NCBI GenBank assembly: GCA_001692895.1
Contig: KV748190.1
Span: 1,203,645 to 1,267,644 of the forward strand
DNA length: 64,000 bases
Direction: 5' to 3'
From: Cenococcum geophilum 1.58
Taxonomy: Eukaryota > Ascomycota > Dothideomycetes > Gloniales > Gloniaceae
Shown piece after piece: positions 9,700 to 20,028 of the stretch (its first letter is position 1; each line of letters begins with the position of its first letter). The position numbers were made by a program, and so were the translations under genes. The notes beneath the pieces were generated by a model. That model was not told where the DNA came from. It worked only from the letters and a program-made list of their open reading frames with translations, and ran no database searches.

Positions 9700-10385
9700 T
9701 TACCCCCCCCTTTAGTAAAGCCTGCCCTCAGGCTTTATAGTTGTCCCCCTAGTTAAGAAAAAAAAATATTATAGTTTTCCTTCCTAGCTATAGATCTATT
9801 CTAAATAGTCGCTATAAGTAGAGCAGTAAAGCTATAGGTAAAGCAGTAGAAGTTAGTAGCAGTACGGTACTAGCGTTAGGCTATATAGTACTATACTACG
9901 CGCTCTATAGTAAGGGATAGGTCTAGGTCTAGTTTTTGCACTCCTCTAAGTAGCCGGCTAACTCCTTTTTAGGCTTTTACTAGAATACTACGCGTCTGGA
10001 TTATAATGTGCTTTCTCCCTTACTATTTTAAGCTATAGGCGTATCTTTCTATATCTTTATTTTAATTGTCTAGAAATAGCTCCGGTCAGTTAGTTGTTTA
10101 GTTATTTAGTTAGTCGGTTAAGTCGTAGGCGTATTAGCGCGATTAGTTATCTAGTCCTTAGCAATACGGTACTAGCGTCTTGTCCTTAGCAGTACAATAT
10201 AAGCGTCCGTTCTTATTCTATAGCAATACAGTGCTAGCGTTAGGGTTAGTTAGTCGCAGGCGTATTGGCGCGGGTTCTTATTAGTTAGGTCTTCCAGGCT
10301 ATAACGAACGTATTACCACTTAACTTGCCTTAGTAAGCCTAGGCGTGCTTATCGCAAGATAGAATTATTATTAGTCTTAAAATAA

Positions 10386-10542
10386 TATAAAGGCTTAGTT
10401 AAAAGAACAGAATCTATTAATAGCCAGTAAATAAGAATTCTAAGACAAGGTCTTAGAGAAGGTTAAAGAAAGGACACGTCTATATATATAGCGCTAAGGC
10501 TCGGCCGAGCCCCTAACTAGGGTCTGTATTAGTGCTATAATA
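10386..10542 (-). repeat. LTR 3 of the three-LTR array (157 bp)
   Basis: Same length, most strongly mutated: its end reads GTGCTATAATA against GTGCCGTAACA, all transitions. It is followed by GTTAG, the partner of the duplication before LTR 1. Confidence 0.8.
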
Positions 10543-11420
10543 GTTAGCGGGCGAACTAATAATTTAGATCGGCCTTATTATCTATATAAAAGTCTTCTAG
10601 CAGCGCTAGCCACGCAATATTTAGAGGAAAGATAATAAATTCCCTATATATATAATTAGCAGCTTTATACTAAAGGCTTAGTAGGAGTAGCTTAAGCATT
10701 ATTTCTATATATTGTCGCCCGCGATAAATAATATTAGGGAGCACCTATACGCTAAAATTGAACCTCTTACTAGCGCCCTCAGTAAGGCCTTTTAATGATT
10801 TATAGTGCCTAGATCTATAGTATCTGTTAATAAGATAATAGTAAGGTTTACTAGTAGATTAAGCTATAAGATTAAGATACTAGGTAAGCTAGTTTCTAAA
10901 GAATATAAAATTCTAAACCTTTGTTAGTATAGATATTACTTTAGCTTTATATTTAGCAGCGGCCTTAATAAATATTATTACCTACCTACTAGAACCAAAC
11001 TTACCGATATTACGCTTAATCCTATATTAGAAGCTATCTTTTACCTCTACTACCTTTTTCTAACAAATATCCGACAATTTTGCCTGTTTTATAATAACTT
11101 CTTTAGCAATATTTAATTGTTTAAGGCCCTCCGGCGGATTAAAATTGCTACCTATAGTACAGCTTATATAAATTCTATTAATTATCTAACAGTATATAAG
11201 ATAGTAAATAAGAAAAAGGCGAGGCTACTGTTTAACCTTATTTCTAAAGTAGAGGTTAGTAAGGTCCTTTTAATTATATAATAGGATAAGAATCTAGTAC
11301 GTTTCCTTACTACTATATATAGCTGCGGTGTAGATAACGTTAATAAGGTTAAGCGGCGTCGCCTAAGGCCTTATAATTCGTTTCTAAAAGAGCTAGTTAT
11401 ACGCGTTTAGGGTAATAAGG

Positions 11421-11612
11421 TGTTACGGAACCCCACCATAGGGGCCTCCATAGGAGAGCCCCGTGCTCTCACGTACACCTCGCGTATAGCTTATATTAGC
11501 TACGCGTAGGTATATCACCTCCTTACGCCCTCGACCCTTACGATCGATCGCGTAACGTCTTGTAGACTCCTTAAATATATACGTCTTATAGCCACTGCCC
11601 CGTCCCGTAACA
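11421..11612 (+). repeat. 5' LTR of gypsy element 1 (192 bp)
   Basis: TGTTACGGAACCCC start, CCGTAACA end, TAAGG before it. Differences from the 3' LTR are transitions, so divergence reflects RIP and not only age. Confidence 0.93.
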
Positions 11613-11849
11613 TTACGTTATACCTTTTTACTACTAACACCCAGCCTATAACCAATTCTACGTCTCTGTAATACTATAGGCGCTGCTAAAAACAGCGTGC
11701 CTATAAGTTACCTTACTTTATACTTTTAAGAAACCTATAATAGTAAGACAATATTCCTTACTAGCCACTATATTAAACCTAAAGAACAATCTAATACCTA
11801 TACTTAACCTACAACGCCAATTAATCCCAGGAGAATTCGATTTATTAGC

Positions 11850-14800
11850 CCTAGCCTTAACCCCTAAGGAGATGGACACTAATAATATCTTATCTTTTAT
11901 TAACTATATAACTACGGATAAGTAAGCGGAAGGGCTACTATCTATTAAAATCAAAATATGAGACGCTAAGACGTTTATAAAAATGGTAGCATAAGAACCT
12001 AATAAATACTACCGCCTTCTACAGAACTACTACCTAAAGCTTATATAAGCTGAGATATATACTACCTAAGATCGCGATATTATCTAAGACCTATAAGCTC
12101 GCGAGGCGCTTACTAATAATACACGTTAAGAAACTAAAGATAACCTTTGCGTATCTAAACACGACATCTAATAGTTAAAAAAGGCTAAGATTGCACTTAT
12201 TGCTATAGTCACTAAAAGAGAAGGCATAATTAAATACCTATAATCTTAGCTTAATAAGCACATTTATAATAATACTAAATACCTCTCTACTATATATAAC
12301 GCCACTTAAGTCTCTACGCCCCCGGCAACTTTACCTACTTAACACTTAATAAAGGGTTAGCGCTAAGCAGCCTTACCTAACAGAAACCCCTACTAAAGCG
12401 ATAATAAAAGCTATAACAACTAAACTTAAGCTGCTACTATAGGGTCTAATATATATTACCCTAATCCCCTAGTTTTCTAGGGAGACCGTAAAGAATATAG
12501 CCACTAAAAGATATAAATTCGCGAGAAACTAACTTAGAGCGCCTGCCTTTTTCCTATAAAAGATACTAAGATTAGCTATATTATCGGGCGAATAAAGGGT
12601 ATACTATTTAATAGACTCTTCGCCTAATAGGAGACTAATGGCCTTTAGAAGTAGTAGTTCTACTAAGAAGTCCTTAATAATCTTAACTTAATATACTGTA
12701 ATTACGACCTACTGGCCACTAACCAAGCTAAACTACGTGCCCTAAAGATAAGCCCTACTAAATTATTTAATGAGTTTTATATTAAATTCTAGGAATATAC
12801 CGGAGCCCTTACCTAAGACAATACTAAAGACCAGGAAGATCTCCTTAAAAAAGTTACTTATTGCCTTAGTTACGCAGCCGCTAGCTATAACTATAATAAT
12901 ATTTATAATATAGTAGCAGCTATACGGAAGATTAAACGACGACTAAATTAGATTGCTACTATAAACCCCTACCTAAAGACCTCCCTATAGAAGCCCTCCG
13001 GACCTACTAAACCACCAACGCCTACTACCCTAAGTAATACTACTAGTCCTAATATTAACCTTTCTATACCAACCTTCCCGTAGAAGCTACTAGATAGAGA
13101 ACGCGAGCTACTTTAGAAGCTAAAGCGTTGCTATAGATATTGTTAAGAAGGCTATTATAGCTATAGCCTAAACTGCCTAATAGCTAGGTTTAGTAGCTGC
13201 CACCTAATACCTAACCTAGTACCTTAAATACTAAATACGTTACTATGTGCTACTACTATATAAGACGAAGACGTAGTAATAGCGGTAGAGTTAAATACGG
13301 AAACGGAAAATGCTAAGTCCTAGCCCTAAGTTATAGGTTGGGACGCCCTAATAATAAGGGGATCTATATATCGGCCTGCTTAATAAATAACTTAATAAAG
13401 ATAAATGGACAGAAATAGATAGTTTTACCCGTAATAGGAACTACTGCTAAAAAATAATATAAAAGCCGTTTTATAATTAATTGCGGAGCTATTAATAAAT
13501 TTATAAATACCTAATTCGTGCGTACTTATAACCTACCTACCTTACCCCTTACTAAAGCCCGCGCCCTATAACTTGCCGACAGTAGTTGTACTATATAGAA
13601 GATTACCTATATGGCATAACTTTATTTAGATATAAATAGGCACCAAGAAGAACTTTAGGCCTATATTATACCACTTACTAACTACCCTATTATCCTTAGA
13701 ATAAACTAGCTTAAATAATATAACCCCGCCATTAACTGGAAAAAGAGAGAAGTAACCTTTAATTTTAAATACTGTAGAGAGACCTGCCTAGGATATAGCC
13801 TAGCCGCCTTTATTTACTCCCTAGGATACTAACCCAAGGAACCCCTTATTACCCTACCTATAACTAACTACCACTATATAAGTGCCGCGGCCTTCTACCG
13901 TATAGTATGTAGAAAAGGCTAGACCGTTACCGTAGCTTTCTAATTATAACTATATAAGCTTAATAAAGAATAGGACTACGTCCTCTATAGTAATAGGATA
14001 GATATAGTTAACCTCTTAGAAAACGATGCCCCCGTAGAACTCTACGGACTTTTACCTTTAGACTTTAAGAAGTTTATAAAGCTTAAAAAAGGACTTACTA
14101 ACGAGGAACTCCGTAAGCTCCTCCCTAAGAGGTATTATAACTTTATTAATGTATGCTTATAAAAGAGCGTAGATATACTCCCCCTATATTAACCTAATAA
14201 CTATACCATTAATATTAAATAAGGAAAAACGCTACCCTATAAGAGACCCTACCTAATATTAAAAGACGAACTTCTAGTTGTTAAAAAGTATATCAATAAG
14301 CACCTCGATAAAGGGTTTATTCGCCCTAATATATCCCTAGTAGCCGCCCCTATCCTCCTTACTAAGAAGCTAAGAGGAGGTATTTAATTTTATATTAACT
14401 ATAGAGGACTTAACGCTATTACAATTAAGAACTAATACCCCGTACCGCTTATATATAAAACTCTTAAGCGGCTTAACTAAGCTAAAATTTATACTAAGCT
14501 TAATATTATCGCCGCCTTTAACCACCTCCAAATATAAGAAGGTAATGAATGGAAAACCGCATTTGTATTACGCTTTGGCCAATTTGAATATACCGTTATA
14601 CCCTTTAGCGTATATAACGGCCTAGGCAGCTTCTAAAGCTATATTAATAACGCTTTACGGGACTACTTTAACGACTTCTACTCTGCGTACCTAGATAATA
14701 TACTTATTTATAGCGATAACCCTTCTAAATATACTAAGCACGTTTAAAAGGTTCTATAGCGCCTTAGGGACATAGGACTTTATATTAATTTAAAGAAGTA

Positions 14801-17280
14801 TAAATTCTTAGTTATAGAAGTAAAATACCTTAGACTAATTATTACTACTAAGGGTATCCGTATAGACCCTAAGAAGGTATATATAATTACTAAATAGCAA
14901 ACCCCTAACTATATTAAAGACGTATAAGCTTTCCTTAGTTTTGCTAACTTCTATTAAAAATTTATATATAACTTCTTGGGTGTTATAGCACTACTTATAG
15001 CAATAATGTGAATAAAGGGCCTTTCCGTAAAAGGAAGAAAAATATATTTATATTTTATCTAGACGCCTAAATGCAAGAAGGCGTTCTAAGACCTTAAAAA
15101 TGCTTTTACCAAAGCACCTATTCTAGCTCACTTTATACTAGGATAATAACTCTATTTTAAAACTAACTCCTTAAACCACGTTAATATAGGCGTCCTCTCC
15201 TAAATAGGTAATAACGGTCTCCTCCACCTAGTCGCATTCTATTTGTTTAAGCTTATACTATAAGAATATAACTATAAGATCTATAATAAGGAACTTCTTG
15301 TAATTATATAAGCGTTTAAGGAATTTTAACCAGAACTCTTTTTAGCAGAACCTAACTAGCTAACTAAAGTCCTTACGGATTATTGCAACCTTAAGTACTT
15401 TATAACTATAAAATAGCTAAACTAACGCTAAGCACGCTAGAACGAGTTCCTCTCTAGTTTTAACTTTAAAATCGTATATAGGCTAGGAGTATAAGGTACT
15501 AAGCCTAATAGCCTAATACGCCGCTTATAAGACCTTCCTTAGTCTAAAGATAACCCTTATAACCAGTTCTAATAATAAACAATCCTAAAAGCACGGAATT
15601 TGGCCCTAGGTATACTACCTATAATAGAGCTAACTATATCTTAGCTCCACACTATAGAACTAAAATTACCTCCTAAAATTAATAAGCTTATTACTACGGC
15701 ATATAACACCTCTGTTAACCTATTACTATATTAACTTATTACTACAAAGACCGCTAGCGCCTATACGCTACCGACTAAACTCTAAAGCTTAGGCTAGATT
15801 AATATAGCAGCCTTAGAAGTAAAAGAAAACAGGCTCTATTATAGAGGCCATCTATTTATCCCCAACTTAGAAAATCTATAACGGCAACTAATTTAAATGG
15901 CCTACGACCTCTAATTAAGCGGCTACCTAGGTAGAGGAGGAACCTATAAGCTTCTTAGCTGATACTACTTTTGGCCTAAAATAATAGACTTAGTTAAACG
16001 CTTTATAGGCGCCTGCTACGGTTATAAGCGCGCTAAGGCCTTTAATATAAAGTACTAAGGACTACTATACCCTCTACTAGTACCTATATAACGATAGGCA
16101 GATATCGCTATAGATTTCGTTATTAACCTACCACCCTATAAGCGATATGGCCGTACCTATAAGAATATCCTTATAATAATATACCAACTTATAAAAGAGC
16201 GCCACTATATCCTAACTAAAGGCGTAGCCGTTAGCGACGTTACTAACGCCTTTCTTCGCGAAATCTACTAATTATATGGGTTACCTAACTTAATTACGTC
16301 CGACTAAGGCATATAGTTTAGCTCTAATATATAGAGACGAATCTGCTAATACCTTAGCATCTGCGTTAAGATGTCTATATCCTTTTACTATAAAACTGCT
16401 GGGTAACCAGAAAACGCTAATACTAACATAAAAGCGTACTTACGACAGGTAGTTGCCTATAGTTAAGATAACTAGGTAGATTACCTCCTACTAGGTAAAT
16501 TCGCAGCGAATAACCACGTCTTAACTACTATAGGACTTACCCTGTTCTTCGCGAATAAGGGATATTACCTCTAATCCGGCATAGAACTACTAGAACCTAT
16601 TAATAAGAAACTACTATATAAAAAACGCCTTAAGATGCTACTTGCCGACTAGCATGTAGACCGTATAAAAAATCTACTTAACTACTGCAAGGGAGAAATG
16701 GCCTGGGCTTAAGCAAAGTAGGCCTACTTCGCCGACTATTATAGAACGCCACTACCGGAGATGCGTGTTAGTGACTAGGTATAGCTAGATATACGCAATA
16801 TCTTTACGCAGAGGCCTATAAAGTTACTTAATTATAAAAACCTTGGCCCCTACTTAATTAAACGAGTTATTAATAGGGGAGCCGTATACGAGCTAGAGCT
16901 CCTACCTACCCTAGCCACCCGCGGGATATAGCCTATATTTTACCTATAGCTACTATACCTTTACTAGCCTAACCCCTTACTAGGGTAGATATAGTTTAAA
17001 CCCCTACTAGTACTAATCCGAGACAAGAACGAAGACGAGAACTATAAGGAGTGGACTATTAAATGAATTATTAACTCTAAATACTTTAGCAAAGGCAGAG
17101 GATAATGGCTCTACTATAGAGCTATATATATAGGATTCAACATAAATTAGCCAGAATAGCAACTATAGGAAGACTTCGAAAATGCAAAGAATTTAATTAG
17201 CGACTTTTACTACGTGAACCTATAGAAACTGGGCCTAAGTAGAGATTTTATACTTAATCCTCTATAGGAGCCCTTATAGA
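11850..17280 (+). pseudogene. Gag-pol remains of gypsy element 1
   Basis: Reading TAG and TAA as former Gln or Trp codons, the domains appear in order. A gag-like region runs from about 11,850, with a CCHC knuckle near 13,120-13,170 (CxxC, GHYxxxxxC). A protease region lies near 13,440 with INCGAINKFIN. Reverse transcriptase covers about 14,200-14,850, with YPVPL, FAFVLRFG-like and YLDNILIYS motifs (the last at about 14,687). RNase H and integrase follow (integrase about 15,900-16,700, with ADIAIDFV and LPNLITSD). A chromodomain-like tail lies at about 17,000-17,260, rich in aromatic residues with EWTIK. Frameshifts may also exist. The product cannot be made as it stands. Confidence 0.85.
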
Positions 17281-17572
17281 GTTAAACTGTTATATATTAC
17301 TACGTAGGGGTAAATTACCGTTAAATTGCCGTTAGATTGCGGTAAAGTGCGATTATATAACTAGAATATTGTTAAGATATCTAGGAACTTTAACCGGCGG
17401 TTAAAGTTATCTAATTGGTTGGATTTTTAGATGCTAAGCCGTATTATATAATATTGTTTTAAGCCTTTAGCAATACCCCCCTTTCTTCTTTTCTATACCC
17501 TAAGTATCCCTTTTATATATATATAGTAACCACAGCGTCGCCGGAGCTCCGCCTCTATAGGAGGGGGGGTAA

Positions 17573-17764
17573 TGTTACGGAACCCCACCGCAGGGGCCTC
17601 CATAGGAGAGCCCCGTGCTCTCGCGTACACCTCGCGTACAGCTTATGTTAGCTACGCGTAGGTATATCACCTCCTTACGCCCTTGACCCTTACGATCGAT
17701 CGCGCAACGTTTTGTAGACTCCTTAAATACATACGTCTTGTAGCCACTGCCCCGTCCCGTAACA
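17573..17764 (+). repeat. 3' LTR of gypsy element 1 (192 bp)
   Basis: Same ends and exactly the same length as the 5' LTR. Followed by TAAGG. Less RIP-altered than the 5' copy: it keeps CGCAGGGG where the 5' copy has CATAGGGG. Confidence 0.93.
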
Positions 17765-18149
17765 TAAGGCTAGGAAGAAGCTAACGCTGCCACGTCTATT
17801 AATCGATTACAATAACTGGATGGGAGGCATTAATATCCATAATTAATTATGAAGCTACTATACTACGCAAATTACGTTAGTTAGGAATTAGATGCCGCTA
17901 TTCTTTTAGGCGCTTAATGCAGCAGTTATTAACGCCTTCCTTATTAGTAAAACACTGTTTAGAACCTTAAGAAAGCCGTTCCTAAAGACGCACTAACTGT
18001 TCCAGATTTAACTGGCCTGGAATCTTGTTATCCTTAGCAGTAAAAGGATAGGGGTAACTAATAAGGAAGTACAAACCCTTACCCACTCTATTAACGTTCT
18101 AAATCCTAGCTAATATTAACGTAGTAGAGGCCCTAGCTATAGAAATAGC

Positions 18150-18622
18150 GGCCTATAAAGAAGCGAGTACGTTACGTTAAATACTCCCCTTCTATTAATT
18201 CGATAGTAGCTTAGCTCTTATACTTAACGTTCTATATATTTATAAACTCACAACTTAAGAGCTCTTCTATATTACTGGCTTTATAAGTAAAAGAAGGCTA
18301 GGAACGCTATTATAAAGGCACGCTAGACGACTACTAAGTATTCTATTTATTTAAAGCCTCTATATAAGAGCTACTTTATAGAGTTCTATTTAAGAGCTAA
18401 CTAATTAATAACTACTTTCTACTACCCTTTTTAACCTTCTACTAATATAGACGATCCTTAACTGCCTATGCGATCTACCTGCTCTACTAGATCCTTTAGC
18501 TTAGCACTTAACGCGGCAAGCTGCTCCTCCACTAAATAACTTAACGGCGCAGGTAATACTGGTTTGGAGGGAGGGGAGGACTCTATATTCGTTAAGGCAG
18601 TAGATATAGTTAAATTAGACAT
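18150..18622 (-). pseudogene. Possible second gene of the piggyBac-like unit
   Basis: On the minus strand an ATG at 18,622 opens 54 intact codons to a stop at 18,458. Past it the same frame continues for some 100 codons interrupted only by TAA and TAG where Gln would fit. The start has a Ser/Pro-rich stretch, then a helical segment (EEQLAALSAKLKDLVEQVD) that looks like a short coiled coil. It converges on the transposase remains. Whether it belongs to the same element or is a separate fragment is not settled. Function unknown. Confidence 0.4.
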
Positions 18623-18809
18623 TATTTTTATCTATATTATATATATAAGCAACTAGCAGCTGCTTTAAAAGCTCCTTACCTACAACTATAATAGTGTCTT
18701 AATTTTAGTGTATGGGCCTCCTAAAAATAACGCTTGAGGGTTTTGGGCCTAGCGCCCGCACGAAGGAGCTGCCAAGAACGCCAGGTCATAAGAAACACAC
18801 GAAGGGATA

Positions 18810-19097
18810 GTAATTGTAGCGAAGCCGTATGCTTGGCTGCAAGAACCAGCGGACAGCGATCGGCCTTTCTGTCGTGATCTTTGTTAAATATCGTGAGGTA
18901 CGATATTGCCAAATTCCATCGACCTCTCTGCAGAGACAGCGTTGCACTCGCGTTTTGGCGGCCACAGCGGGAGGGGTAGTTAAGGGGGAGAGGAAGAAGC
19001 GTACGTCTTCAATTTGGTTCTCCTGGCCAACCAAGGCGATTCTCCATGGCAACCAAAAAGGTCCTTGCGTGTAGCCACAGCCGTTCGCTACAATTAC
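18810..19097. mobile_element. Miniature element, copy A (288 bp)
   Basis: Inverted ends GTAATTGTAGCGAA and TTCGCTACAATTAC with TA at 18,808-18,809 and 19,098-19,099. The interior is shared with the copy at 19,226-19,557, for example CAGAGACAGCGTTG and CGCGTTTTGGCGGCC. Short frames across it (18,721-19,367 on both strands) are artefacts of the repeats. Confidence 0.82.
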
Positions 19098-19129
19098 TAT
19101 GTAAGAGTATGCAGCATAAAAACTGCATA

Positions 19130-19653
19130 CAGCTCTGGGCACGACCAGCTTCACCCCCCCCGTCTGGCAAAAATATTATTTCGCTACGGTACGCGGGCTC
19201 GCCAAATCGCCACCGACTGTACATAGTAATTGTAGCGAAGCTGTATGCTTCGCTGCAAGAACTTTGCTTCTGGGGGACTTGCGATCAACCTTCCTCCGTA
19301 GTATCGTGATCTTTGTCAAATATCGTAAGGCTTCCACCCGTACGATATTGCTAAATTTCATCGACAATTGCAGAGACAGCGTTGTATTCGCGTTTTGGCG
19401 GCCGCAACAGAGGCGTTGTTAAGGGGGAGAGGAGGCAGCGTACGTCTTTAATTTGGTTCTCCCGGCCAACTAAGGTGATTCTCCCGGCCAACCAAGGTGA
19501 TTCTCCAGGGCAACTAAAAAGGTCCTTGCTGCAGGCATATGCGTTCGCTACAATTACTATGTACAGTTGGTGGCGATTTGGCGAGCCCGCGTACCGTAGC
19601 GAAATAATAATTTTGCCAGAGGGGGGGGGTGAAGCTGGTCGTGCCCAGAGCTG
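19130..19653. mobile_element. Inverted-repeat element split by a nested miniature element
   Basis: Two arms of about 95 bp (19,130-19,223 and 19,560-19,653) are inverted copies starting CAGCTCTGGGCACGACCAGC, with TA at 19,128-19,129 and 19,654-19,655. The 332-bp element 19,226-19,557 sits exactly between them in a TGTACA-like centre. Without it the element is about 190 bp. A single-arm remnant lies at 7103-7172. Confidence 0.82.
19226..19557. mobile_element. Miniature element, copy B, nested (332 bp)
   Basis: Same ends as copy A and in the same orientation, with TA at 19,224-19,225 and 19,558-19,559. Longer than copy A partly because a unit of about 22 bp (GGCCAACYAAGGTGATTCTC) is duplicated near 19,460-19,510. 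Confidence 0.82.
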
Positions 19654-19657
19654 TATA

Positions 19658-19782
19658 GGGAACTTTGATTTTCGCGATTTTCGCTAAGCCCTACTATGGT
19701 GGTACCTTGTGTACGCAGACGTGACCAAGACGCCTCGCAAAACGACTTGGAATTTTGAAGTTCTCGCCTAGCAAAATTTCCC
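19658..19782 (-). mobile_element. 125-bp miniature element, copy 2 (inverted)
   Basis: Reverse complement of 6308-6432, identical in length, with TA at 19,656-19,657 and 19,783-19,784. Only TATA separates it from the previous element. Confidence 0.82.
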
Positions 19783-20028
19783 TATATGCACTCTTACAGT
19801 TAGTGAGAGATTGGATGCGCGTACCGAATTTGAAATTTTCGCAGCGCTCGCTAAAGAGGGGTGAAGCTGAAAATCCGCCCACGGAATCACGTCTGGGCTT
19901 GCCGAGGAACGCGTAAAACAAAGTGGCGCGATAATTAACCTTATATCGCCATCAGTTGCGTAACTACCTCAGCACGGTGCAATTATTCTAGTAATTAGTT
20001 GCTGCAAGCTCTTCTACATAGACTCATC

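Larger units (their letters stand above)
8180..10542 (-). mobile_element. Three-LTR array of a non-autonomous LTR retroelement
   Basis: Three direct repeats of exactly 157 bp (8180-8336, 9543-9699, 10,386-10,542) separate two related non-coding internal regions of 1206 and 686 bp. The whole array is bounded by one 5-bp target duplication, GTTAG (8175-8179 and 10,543-10,547). Minus orientation follows from the purine tract next to the LTR start (read on the minus strand: a run of G, then GTGA, then TGTTACGG). The second internal region equals the first with about 0.5 kb missing. No gag or pol can be seen, even allowing for RIP stops, so it would have depended on another element. Confidence 0.82.
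11421..17764 (+). mobile_element. Ty3/gypsy chromovirus-type LTR retrotransposon, RIP-inactivated
   Basis: A 6344-bp element with 192-bp LTRs at each end (TGTTACGG ... CCGTAACA) and a 5-bp duplication TAAGG at 11,416-11,420 and 17,765-17,769. A polypurine tract (GGAGGGGGGGTAA) precedes the 3' LTR. It sits inside the piggyBac-like transposase frame. The domain order, gag, protease, reverse transcriptase, RNase H, integrase and chromodomain, is that of Ty3/gypsy chromoviruses. There is no open frame of 60 codons anywhere in it. Confidence 0.92.
7591..18150 (+). pseudogene. PiggyBac-like transposase, RIP-inactivated and split by two LTR insertions
   Basis: Three pieces, 7591-8179, 10,548-11,420 and 17,770 to about 18,150, join into one decayed reading frame once the inserted elements and one copy of each target duplication are ignored. 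The N-terminus is acidic (MDEDEDVEEAEEVEEA). Then come recognisable blocks of the DDE_Tnp_1_7 (piggyBac) fold: one around FIVPRSIVSVNKIIVRFTSR, a YYFSFIFSSGL block, FYNNFFSN, a VKRRRLRPYNS block, and after the second insertion NNWMGGINIHN. Stops are nearly all TAG or TAA where Gln or Trp is expected, as RIP would make. Both borders are approximate. Family assignment rests on block order, not on a computed alignment. Confidence 0.7.

Noticed and set aside
18721-19687. Cluster of overlapping frames of 60-120 codons on both strands
   Set aside because: Created by the inverted and duplicated miniature elements; the same peptide strings reappear in several frames.
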